This document shows positions 1 through 5,709 of a stretch of 5,709 nucleotides of DNA, piece after piece. The position numbers were made by a program, and so were the translations under genes. Positions within the stretch are counted from its first letter, which is position 1, and each line of letters opens with the position of its first letter. The DNA comes from Pseudomonadota bacterium (GTDB taxonomy: Bacteria > Bdellovibrionota > Bdellovibrionia > Bdellovibrionales > JAEYZS01): positions 1-5,709 of the forward strand of contig JAEYZS010000043.1 of the NCBI GenBank assembly GCA_023427925.1, written 5' to 3'. Below the pieces are notes generated by a model, which ran no database searches, had not been told where the DNA came from, and saw only the letters and a list, made by a program, of their open reading frames with translations.

Positions 1-2
1 TA

Positions 3-467
3 ATTACAGCAAGCAAGGAAAATCCGATTGCGGCAGATTACCTAAAGAGTCCAAACACGGAGCCGTTTTCTTCTATTCACAAGATGACCTTGGCCACTTA
101 TTACGAAATTCCTGAAAGCGAAGAAAAACTTCTGGTTCTAAACATTCATGGAATTAATTTTGTACCGCATGATCACTTCGTAAAACAAATCAATGTCGTT
201 GCACAAACTATTCAGGTACATTCTGGGCCTATCATTTTTGCTGGAGATTTTAATACTTATACTAGTGCGAGACTGGATTTCTTGATTAAAAAGGTTAGCT
301 CTCTGGGGCTGACCCAAGCAAAGGTTAAAGGCGCTGAGTACCAAGGACTTTTGACCCTCGATCATCTTTTCTACAGAGGGCTTGAGCTTGTAAAATCCGA
401 AGCATTAAAACACGTCAAAAGTTCAGACCATATCCCTCTTTTCTTTGAGTTTAAACTTGATCGGTAA
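3..467 (+). CDS. EEP-superfamily (YafD-like) protein, 3' part; 5' end outside window
   Basis: C-terminal 154 codons of an endonuclease/exonuclease/phosphatase fold protein. The frame is open from the left edge, so the ATG at 84 is internal and the true start lies upstream. Family motifs appear in the usual order: NIHGINF (codons from 141), GDFNT (243-257), LDHLFYRGL (from 357) and SDH (423-431), which supply the metal-binding and catalytic Asn, Asp and His of this fold. The spacing and wording (HSGPIIFAGDFNT, LDHLFYRGLEL, SSDHIPL) resemble what I recall of E. coli YafD (UPF0294). The family hydrolyses phosphodiester or phosphomonoester bonds in a divalent-metal-dependent way; the substrate of this subgroup is not known to me. 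The missing N-terminal half would show whether it is membrane-anchored or exported. It ends 72 bp before tatB on the same strand, so read-through into tatBC is possible. The fold is confident, the subfamily moderately so. Confidence 0.88.
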   Translation: MTASKENPIAADYLKSPNTEPFSSIHKMTLATYYEIPESEEKLLVLNIHGINFVPHDHFVKQINVVAQTIQVHSGPIIFAGDFNTYTSARLDFLIKKVSSLGLTQAKVKGAEYQGLLTLDHLFYRGLELVKSEALKHVKSSDHIPLFFEFKLDR

Positions 468-475
468 AATATATA
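445..475 (+). promoter_or_regulatory. weak candidate promoter for tatBC
   Basis: TTGAGT (445-450) and TATATA (470-475) resemble sigma-70 -35 and -10 boxes. The spacer is 19 bp, longer than ideal, and the -35 box lies inside the end of the EEP gene. It is the best pair I can find before tatB. The alternative is that tatBC is transcribed from the EEP gene's promoter. Low confidence. Confidence 0.2.
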
Positions 476-489
476 GCTTCACTCGACGT

Positions 490-523
490 AGGAGCATTTA
501 GCAATTGCGCAGATTCTCTGTGC
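490..523 (+). other. tatB leader: AGGAG site plus small hairpin
   Basis: In the 72-bp gap before tatB, AGGAG (490-494) is a good Shine-Dalgarno match but ends 45 bases before the tatB ATG. Between them lies a possible hairpin: GCGCAGA (507-513), loop TTC, TCTGTGC (517-523), seven pairs including one G-U in RNA. It has no U-tract after it, so it is not a classic terminator. No good Shine-Dalgarno sequence sits directly before the ATG at 540. A role in tatB translation is speculative. Confidence 0.35.
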
Positions 524-539
524 GTTGTACCTTTAAAGT

Positions 540-863
540 ATGTTCAACCTCGGCATTCAAGAACTCATTGTTATTTTTATAATCGCACTTCTTTTTATTG
601 GTCCTAAGCAATTGCCAGATCTTGCCAAAACATTAGGAAAGATATTTAGAGATTTTAAGCGCGCATCCAATGAAATTACTGATTCAGTTCAACGAGAGGT
701 TAGAAAAATTGATGATTTTAAAGAAGATGTTGCTAAGGACATTAAAAAGGATGTCGACTTTAAGCTATTGTCAGAAGCTGAATCTGTAGCAACCAACTCA
801 ACCGAAACGACCACCACAGAAACTAACAAGCCGGAAGAACCTAGCGATGACTCAAAATCCTAA
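540..863 (+). CDS. tatB: Sec-independent (Tat) translocase subunit TatB (TatA/B family)
   Basis: A 107-residue TatA/B-family protein. One N-terminal transmembrane helix (about residues 6-20) is followed by the GPKQLP hinge (21-26) and a charged amphipathic helix (about 27-75). The tail (about 84-107) is low-complexity and probably disordered, rich in Thr, Glu, Ser and Asp. MF at the start, Glu8 and Gly21-Pro22 favour TatB over TatA, which usually has Phe-Gly at the hinge. TatB works with TatC in the inner membrane as receptor for twin-arginine signal peptides of folded export substrates. The ATG is secure as the most upstream start: an in-frame TAA lies at 534-536. It overlaps tatC by 17 bp, implying translational coupling. 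No tatA is visible nearby, so this could instead be a bifunctional TatA/B protein; TatA may also be encoded elsewhere. The family is certain, the TatB label likely. Confidence 0.88.
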   Translation: MFNLGIQELIVIFIIALLFIGPKQLPDLAKTLGKIFRDFKRASNEITDSVQREVRKIDDFKEDVAKDIKKDVDFKLLSEAESVATNSTETTTTETNKPEEPSDDSKS

Positions 864-1602
864 TCCTGAATTTGAAGGTTTTATTTATCATCTCGAAGAA
901 CTTAGAAAACGTCTTTTATTTTCATTTATATTTATTGGCATAGCATTCTGCTTTACCTGGAATTATAGCTCAGAAATTTTTGACCTTATTAGAAAGCCCA
1001 TTGCTCCATTCCTCGAAACCGCCGGAGGCGGACTTATCTTTACAGGAGTTATGGACAAATTTATGGCTCATCTCAAAGTTTCATTTTTAGCAGCTATGAT
1101 CATTTCGTGTCCGGTTTGGCTCTACCAAGTATGGAAATTCGTAGCTCCGGGTTTATATAAACATGAGAAAAAATATGGAGCCTCTTTTATTGTTGCCGGA
1201 AGCTTTCTCTTTTTATCAGGAGTCTTTTTTGTTTATTACTTTGTTTACCCTGTCACTTTTGATTTTTTAATGAATTTTGGTGGAGATACAGATAAACCGC
1301 TGATTACTATTTCCGATTACATTTCGTTTTTTATATTAACAACACTTATGTTTGGTCTTGTTTTCGAATTACCTTTGGTCATTGTTTTATTGGGTATGCT
1401 TGGAATCGTGGATGCGAAATTTCTACGAGCAAAGCGACGGTTCGCATTGGTCGGCCTTGCAATTCTTGCAGCAATTGCCACTCCTACACCTGATGCATTG
1501 TCTATGGTAATTATGATGGCTCCCCTTGCAGCACTCTATGAAATATCTATTTTACTTGTTGGGTGGCTGGGCAAAAAGACTGACGCCGAAGAAGCTATTT
1601 AA
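847..1602 (+). CDS. tatC: Sec-independent (Tat) translocase subunit TatC
   Basis: A 251-residue polytopic inner-membrane protein of normal TatC length, with six predicted transmembrane helices. TatC is the core of the Tat receptor and recognises the twin-arginine motif of folded substrates. Family marks are all present: HLEELRKRL (15-23) before the first helix, Pro51 in the first periplasmic loop, YQVWKFVAPGLYKHE (93-107) with Phe98 and Glu107 equivalent to the signal-peptide-binding Phe94 and Glu103 of E. coli, FGLVFELP (169-176) with the intramembrane Glu174, and ATPTPD (211-216). The ATG lies inside the end of tatB (17-bp overlap) with GGAAG at 833-837, 9 bases upstream. The N-terminus is the expected length and has no signal peptide. 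The short C-terminal tail is cytoplasmic. The stop codon lies inside the 3' end of the oppositely oriented methyltransferase gene. Confidence 0.98.
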   Translation: MTQNPNPEFEGFIYHLEELRKRLLFSFIFIGIAFCFTWNYSSEIFDLIRKPIAPFLETAGGGLIFTGVMDKFMAHLKVSFLAAMIISCPVWLYQVWKFVAPGLYKHEKKYGASFIVAGSFLFLSGVFFVYYFVYPVTFDFLMNFGGDTDKPLITISDYISFFILTTLMFGLVFELPLVIVLLGMLGIVDAKFLRAKRRFALVGLAILAAIATPTPDALSMVIMMAPLAALYEISILLVGWLGKKTDAEEAI

Positions 1603-2416
1603 TCGCTGAAATCCTCATATATCCTAATTGTATCACGGCATCTTTATTCGCGATCAGCTTATGAACTTCTTTTTTTACCTTTTCCAAATTCTTTTTAGAA
1701 ATTCTTCTGTCTTTTATAAGATTGTGAGCTGCGGAAAACATTAGATCCTCAAAATAAAGAACAAATTCTTTTCTTGCCTTTTTATCGCGAGAATCAAAGG
1801 TCATTCCACGAAAATCTACGTCTATTTTTCTGTATTTTGATTCCAGTAGCAGATTCCCAAGAGTGGCTCCCATAAAAGGGTTCCCGCCTGACTCCCATTG
1901 AAAATCGTTGAACTCAAACCAGTATTTCAGAATATTTGGACTGTATGGATTTACAAAGAATGCGGCATTTTGAACCTCAGTACAAAATATTGGTGAGCCT
2001 TTTATTAGTTTCTTATTTAAAGACTTTAGAATCTTAAGTGGGTTTGGAACGTGCTCCAGAAACCAACATATAAATGCCCCGTCAAATTTATCTCTGAGTG
2101 TGTGAATCTCTTCTGCATTCATGCAAAGAAGTCTCACCTGCCCTGTTTTAATGTACTTTCTAAGTCTATGTTTTGCGACTTCCAATTGGCTTTCCGATAG
2201 ATCAATACCTAAAATTTTGAGATGAGGAAACCTCTCAAGCAATATCTCTGTTTGGGCTCCAACACCACAGCCCACTTCAATTATGCTATTACAATCTGTG
2301 AAATCAATTCCGCGAAACACTTCAGATTCCAAGAGGCGAGCTTGATAATATAGACGCTCTTGTTCTTTTTTTGAGTATCCATGGAGATAGACGTGCGCTT
2401 TTTTATTTTTTGCCAT
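1595..2416 (-). CDS. class I SAM-dependent methyltransferase, substrate unknown
   Basis: A 273-residue soluble protein with a Rossmann-type methyltransferase domain. The SAM-binding motif I is IIEVGCGVGAQT (45-56); the acidic residue at the end of strand 2 is Asp72 (GIDLSE). Further motifs are FDGAFICWFLEHVPNP (111-126), typical of UbiE-like Methyltransf_11/25 domains, and TEVQN (146-150). The N-terminal HGYSKKEQERLYYQA block (12-26) recalls a group of small-molecule-type methyltransferases with HGYS..E..RL..QA before the SAM motif; I recall this but cannot check it. The C-terminal 120 residues form a cap of unclear role, so the substrate cannot be named. There is no signal peptide or membrane helix, so it should be cytoplasmic. 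It starts 16 bp after the upstream gene with no good Shine-Dalgarno sequence, suggesting translational coupling in a two-gene operon. Its last 8 bp overlap the end of tatC on the opposite strand. Confidence 0.9.
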   Translation of the reverse strand: MAKNKKAHVYLHGYSKKEQERLYYQARLLESEVFRGIDFTDCNSIIEVGCGVGAQTEILLERFPHLKILGIDLSESQLEVAKHRLRKYIKTGQVRLLCMNAEEIHTLRDKFDGAFICWFLEHVPNPLKILKSLNKKLIKGSPIFCTEVQNAAFFVNPYSPNILKYWFEFNDFQWESGGNPFMGATLGNLLLESKYRKIDVDFRGMTFDSRDKKARKEFVLYFEDLMFSAAHNLIKDRRISKKNLEKVKKEVHKLIANKDAVIQLGYMRISAIK

Positions 2417-2432
2417 AAATTTTTAGTAGGAA

Positions 2433-3050
2433 CTATTGTGCAGTTACTTTTTTATCTTTATCAAAAGGGATTGTAATAATTCCCTTTTCTTCTAAGGTTT
2501 GGCGTGCAAGTTCTGAACCGGTCTTTAAATATTTTTCGTAAAGTCTCAAAATACTTTCATCGTTCTGCACTAAAGACTTTTGACTGATCGCTGTTAAAAG
2601 ATCAACATATTCAATAAAACGTGAAGAAAACTCCTTAAAAACCATTTTTGATGTATCTTCTTTAATCTCTAGAGCTAGCGTAGCGTACGCTGTTTCCCCC
2701 ATGTCTACATAGTAATCCACATCAACAATTTTACGCGATAATGAATCACCGAAAAAGCCGCTAACATATAACGATACATCGCCCAGCTTTTTGAGAAGCT
2801 CTATTTTAACTAAAGAATTTGAGTTTTGCGCTTTTAAAAAAGTTTCTGCCAAGGTCTCTCGAGTGAGCTTTCCATTATCGGCTTGAGAATCATAAAGATT
2901 ATTTGTATGAACGTAATTTTCTAGAATAGAAACCAAGTAGCTTTTTGCGAGAGGAAAGGTTTCCATTTTTCGCGCATGAATAGCATCTTGAACTATATCG
3001 TTAAAAAATTCCCTTGTTGAAACTAAAAACCTAATTTTGCCTTCACTCAT
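2433..3050 (-). CDS. conserved-looking hypothetical protein, 205 aa
   Basis: I do not recognise a named family. The 205-residue product has no signal peptide and no convincing transmembrane helix, and looks like a mostly helical cytoplasmic protein. The most distinctive block is LKKLGDVSLYVSGFFGDS (87-104), followed by a DVDYYVDMG stretch (110-118); its glycines and aromatics look conserved, suggesting a ligand- or partner-binding surface. I have a vague memory of similar proteins in Bdellovibrio-like bacteria, but this is not verified. There are no cysteines and no obvious catalytic or metal-binding cluster. The ATG at 3050 has AAGGG 9 bases upstream and an extended -10 promoter candidate further up. 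It precedes the methyltransferase gene by 16 bp on the same strand, so the two are probably co-transcribed and may act in the same process. Codon use and base composition match the neighbours, with no sign of transfer. Confidence 0.85.
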   Translation of the reverse strand: MSEGKIRFLVSTREFFNDIVQDAIHARKMETFPLAKSYLVSILENYVHTNNLYDSQADNGKLTRETLAETFLKAQNSNSLVKIELLKKLGDVSLYVSGFFGDSLSRKIVDVDYYVDMGETAYATLALEIKEDTSKMVFKEFSSRFIEYVDLLTAISQKSLVQNDESILRLYEKYLKTGSELARQTLEEKGIITIPFDKDKKVTAQ

Positions 3051-3059
3051 AACATAAAA

Positions 3060-3064
3060 CCCTT
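3060..3064 (-). promoter_or_regulatory. ribosome binding site of the 205-aa gene
   Basis: Read on the minus strand this is AAGGG, 9 bases before the ATG at 3050. It supports that start codon and shows that the organism uses Shine-Dalgarno sequences, unlike many Bacteroidota. Confidence 0.6.
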
Positions 3065-3094
3065 ACAATTACTTTTCGGACTTTATATTTTTCT

Positions 3095-3103
3095 ATTGTA
3101 GCA
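3095..3103 (-). promoter_or_regulatory. extended -10 promoter candidate for the hypothetical protein-methyltransferase operon
   Basis: On the minus strand the sequence reads TGCTACAAT, an extended -10 element (TGn followed by a 5/6 match to TATAAT). Transcription would start near 3088, leaving a leader of about 38 bases that contains the AAGGG site. No good -35 box lies at 16-18 bp; TTGAGA (revcomp of 3122-3127) is 21 bp away, but extended -10 promoters can work without one. A second, weaker extended -10 (TGGTATAAC, 3171-3179) lies further upstream. Confidence 0.45.
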
Positions 3104-3121
3104 AATTAGAAAAGGAAGATG

Positions 3122-3134
3122 TCTCAATTTGAGA
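3122..3134. repeat. 13-bp palindrome, possible operator
   Basis: TCTCAA-T-TTGAGA is a perfect inverted repeat with 6-bp arms around one base. It sits about 20 bp upstream of the extended -10 element, where an activator or repressor could bind. The short length and AT-rich surroundings mean that chance is a real alternative. Confidence 0.3.
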
Positions 3135-3213
3135 AAAACTCGACCTGTTTTGTTCTAATTAAAATTTTTCGTTATACCAATAATAAAAAAAATTATTAAG
3201 TGTTCGAATTGAA

Positions 3214-5709
3214 TCACCACGGGCACTCTGGCCCTACTGCGCTTTTCACTGAGTTTTGAGTAAACAAATACTGTGCCAGCGATTGAATTTCTTCAGCCGA
3301 AATACTCTTTATAATTTCCGCAAATTCTTTTGGATCCTTGTGTGGAATTCCATAAATCTCATCGAATAGTATTAGCGAGCTGACATTACTTGTTTTTTGC
3401 GTTCCAATATCATGCTTGCCAATTATGTTCTTTTTGGCGCGCTCTAATTCTTCATCTGGAATTTTGGTTTCCATTAAGGATTCAAACTCTGCTTTCATCA
3501 TCTCTATCGCTTTTGCACCCTTGTTTGGAGAGCATCCAATGTACGCACCAAAGTATCCCGTTTCAATACCATCCATTCTTACAGGAGAAACAGAGTAAGC
3601 AAGAGAGGCTTTATCTCGCAAATTCATAAACAAACGTCCCCCCTGCCCGGACAGTATTGTTTGCATAACAGTTAATGCGTGTCTTCTATCATCATACATA
3701 GAAAGACCTTTGAACCCATAAACTATGTGTGATTGTTCTTTGTTTAGAAGCTTAAAGGATCGTTGATCTTGCAGACTTACATCATGTTCAAAACGCTTAT
3801 CGAATCTCTCGCCAGTATTCATGTTTTCAGTAATCAGATCAAATTGCTCAGTCCAATAGGCTTCGTCGAATGCTCCTGCAATGCAGACGGTTAAGTTCCT
3901 AGGATTAACGTAGGAATTTACCAATCCTTGTGCGTCTTGATGGTTGATTCGAGCCAGTGTTTCTATTGTACCGTAGGTTTCATTTGCATAAGGATGCTCC
4001 CCGTACAAAGTTTTCATAAAGTCTGCAAAGACTAATGCAGAAGGATGGTCATTTAATGTTTCAAGTTGATGAGTCAATATGCTTTTTTCGCGCTCGAATT
4101 CCTTTTCTGGGAACGCTGATTTTAAGAGAACTTCTTCAAGTAGCGAACCTACTCTTTTTTCAACATCGTTTAGCATTTGGAAATGCATTCCAAACGAATT
4201 ACGACCAGAAAACGGGCTCATATAAGCTGCATTTTTTTCTAAAAATTCTGCAATTTGGCTTTCGTTTCTAGCTTGAGTTCCAGTGAGCCATGTTTTAGAA
4301 ATCAACTCAGAAACGCCCGTTTTATTTTTTGGATCTGCTCTTAATCCTCCTAAAAACCCAGCTCTCACGCTCACGACGTGAGTATCGGGAAGTGGCTTAA
4401 AAATAATTCTGGCTCCACTTTTATGTTCGACAAACGACATATCTTTGAGCTTAGTTTTAAACAAACCTTTTCCTAGTATCGGAAGATCCAAAGGCTCTGG
4501 GCTTTTAGAAATTATTGTGTTTTGGCTCTTGAAGTCGCTGAACGCATTCTTGTATTCCTCGACCCAAGTTTTAAGTATAGCTTCGGGTGAACTTTGCTTT
4601 TCTGGATAAACAAGAGTGACGGTCATGTTTTCTGGTGTGAGAACTCTTTTAATCATCTCAGAAATTTTGTGAGGCTTAATGGCTTTCATCTTTTTGAGAT
4701 ATATTTTAAAATGGTTGGGGTCATTATACAAAAACTGGTTGTTTCCGATTTTTCTAGCAAGAGCATCCATTGTCTCTTGGTAATACTCTGTGCTTTCTAG
4801 CTGTGTAACCGCTTTTTTAAGCTCCTCTTCGAATGGTGTCTCACACATCAGATAAATAATTTCATTGGTAATTTCGTTTAATGCCTCTTGGAGATTTTTT
4901 AAATCTAAATATGCCGTGATTGCAAAAAAGCCCGGCCCTATAGGTGAAAACTGGGAGGCCCCAATTTCATTTACAATTGGCTTTTTCAGTCTAAGTGATT
5001 GAACAAGTCGAGTGTTGTCGCCATAAGATAAAATGTAAGAAAGCAAATCCAAGGTGATAAGCTCGTCTTTACTCATAGCCAGGGTCTTCCATGCAATATT
5101 GAGATAGCTTTCGTTAAATGTTGATTTCTCAATTGAGATAATTGGCTCTGTTTGTTTTGGCTCAATTGGTCTCTTTACTTTTTTGAGCCTTCCCTTCAGA
5201 TCAGAAAAATGCGACTTTATTTTTCCCTTTATTTCCTTTGAATTAAAGTCACCAACAACCAGTAGATACATATTTTCTGGGCAATAGCGATCAAAAAATA
5301 ATTTTTTGATATCTTTAACTGGTGTTTTTTGAATGATGTAATCATATCCGATTACAGGTCTTCGATAAGGATAGTTCTGATAAACGCTTTCGAACAATAG
5401 TCGCGATGATTTTCTTGATGGGCTATCATTGGATCTCTTAATTTCTTCGATCACGACTTCTCTTTCATTGTCCACTTCGATCTGATCAAAGAGGGGCCGT
5501 CCTATCATCTCACTCATCGCATCTAATCCAAGATCTACATATTGGCTTGATAACGTCATATAAAACACTGTCTGATCAAATGAAGTGTAGGCATTGAGCT
5601 CTCCGCCAGCTCCTTCGATCAATTTTGCAACCTCTCCAACTTTGTATTTTTTAGTCCCTTTAAACAGCAAGTGCTCTATAAAGTGACTTAATCCCTCTTG
5701 ACCATGAGT
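3214..5709 (-). CDS. fused two-domain M16 (insulinase/pitrilysin-type) zinc metallopeptidase, 5' end outside window
   Basis: The 831 codons in the window are open to the right edge, so the N-terminus (probably some tens of residues, possibly with a signal peptide) is missing. An internal TTG at 5668-5670 is not the start: the frame continues upstream through GLSHFIEHLLFKGT. HFIEH (5671-5685, visible residues 9-13) is the inverted zinc motif HxxEH; the third ligand is a Glu in NEREVVIEEI about 75 residues later. The order is active M16 domain, linker domain, then a second M16 unit from about residue 420. There the motif position reads ELISK (468-472, bases 4294-4308), so it is catalytically dead, but GGRLFMNLRDKASLAYSV (690-707) keeps the Arg692/Tyr705 pair used for substrate binding. 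Single-chain active-plus-inactive M16 proteins form a clamshell that degrades peptides or small unfolded proteins. The substrate is unknown and the location undecided without the N-terminus. It ends 163 bp before the next gene. Confidence 0.93.
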   Translation of the reverse strand, partial: THGQEGLSHFIEHLLFKGTKKYKVGEVAKLIEGAGGELNAYTSFDQTVFYMTLSSQYVDLGLDAMSEMIGRPLFDQIEVDNEREVVIEEIKRSNDSPSRKSSRLLFESVYQNYPYRRPVIGYDYIIQKTPVKDIKKLFFDRYCPENMYLLVVGDFNSKEIKGKIKSHFSDLKGRLKKVKRPIEPKQTEPIISIEKSTFNESYLNIAWKTLAMSKDELITLDLLSYILSYGDNTRLVQSLRLKKPIVNEIGASQFSPIGPGFFAITAYLDLKNLQEALNEITNEIIYLMCETPFEEELKKAVTQLESTEYYQETMDALARKIGNNQFLYNDPNHFKIYLKKMKAIKPHKISEMIKRVLTPENMTVTLVYPEKQSSPEAILKTWVEEYKNAFSDFKSQNTIISKSPEPLDLPILGKGLFKTKLKDMSFVEHKSGARIIFKPLPDTHVVSVRAGFLGGLRADPKNKTGVSELISKTWLTGTQARNESQIAEFLEKNAAYMSPFSGRNSFGMHFQMLNDVEKRVGSLLEEVLLKSAFPEKEFEREKSILTHQLETLNDHPSALVFADFMKTLYGEHPYANETYGTIETLARINHQDAQGLVNSYVNPRNLTVCIAGAFDEAYWTEQFDLITENMNTGERFDKRFEHDVSLQDQRSFKLLNKEQSHIVYGFKGLSMYDDRRHALTVMQTILSGQGGRLFMNLRDKASLAYSVSPVRMDGIETGYFGAYIGCSPNKGAKAIEMMKAEFESLMETKIPDEELERAKKNIIGKHDIGTQKTSNVSSLILFDEIYGIPHKDPKEFAEIIKSISAEEIQSLAQYLFTQNSVKSAVGPECPW

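Noticed and set aside
84..86. ATG as the start of the EEP-family gene
   Set aside because: The frame is open upstream to position 3, and the residues before this Met fit the family alignment as I recall it, so the gene is cut by the left edge.
138..365. Minus-strand open frame inside the EEP gene
   Set aside because: It is the antisense shadow of a well-supported gene and has no recognisable protein features.
505..579. Short frame from TTG at 505, 10 bases after AGGAG, as a leader peptide before tatB
   Set aside because: It needs a TTG start, runs only about 25 codons, and most of it overlaps tatB in another frame. There is no sign of coding constraint.
3179..3197. AATAAT / ATTATT inverted repeat around a run of A, which on the minus strand gives a U-rich loop just after the M16 stop codon
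   Set aside because: The stem has only A-T pairs and the T-run is in the loop, not after the stem. It does not meet the pattern of an intrinsic terminator.
3390..4800. Several plus-strand open frames of 60-79 codons inside the M16 gene
   Set aside because: They are antisense shadows rich in Phe, Cys and Leu with no family features, lying opposite a clearly coding frame.
5668..5670. TTG as a possible start of the M16 gene
   Set aside because: It lies inside the conserved HFIEHLLFKGT block. The frame stays open to the window edge and encodes the zinc motif, so the real start is outside.

Overview
The window is an ordinary housekeeping stretch of an AT-rich Gram-negative bacterial chromosome, with five protein genes, two of them cut by the window edges. 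I see no mobile element, CRISPR array, RNA gene or phage signature. A proteobacterial-type TatB/TatC pair, a YafD-like phosphodiesterase-fold protein and a large fused M16 metallopeptidase fit a proteobacterium in the broad sense. Low GC, and the look of the 205-residue conserved protein, made me think of Bdellovibrionota (Bacteriovorax-like). That placement is inference from memory and cannot be proven here.

Layout. Plus strand, 1-1602: the 3' part of an endonuclease/exonuclease/phosphatase (EEP) family gene, a 72-bp gap with a small hairpin and a misplaced Shine-Dalgarno-like site, then tatB and tatC overlapping by 17 bp. Minus strand, 5709-1595: an M16 metallopeptidase gene whose 5' end lies beyond the right edge, a 163-bp AT-rich intergenic region holding the best promoter candidate, then a 205-codon gene of unknown function followed 16 bp later by a class I SAM-dependent methyltransferase gene. 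tatC and the methyltransferase gene converge and overlap by 8 bp at their 3' ends.

How they work together. TatB and TatC form the receptor complex that binds twin-arginine signal peptides at the inner membrane for export of folded proteins; no separate tatA is present here. The 205-aa protein and the methyltransferase probably form a two-gene operon, though neither substrate nor partner can be read from sequence. The M16 protein has an active N-terminal half (HFIEH zinc motif, at the very edge of the window) and an inactive C-terminal half that keeps the R/Y substrate-binding pair. I found no convincing undescribed system. The items most worth a second look are the uncharacterised 205-aa protein and its operon, the missing tatA, the tatB leader, and the overlapping convergent gene ends.
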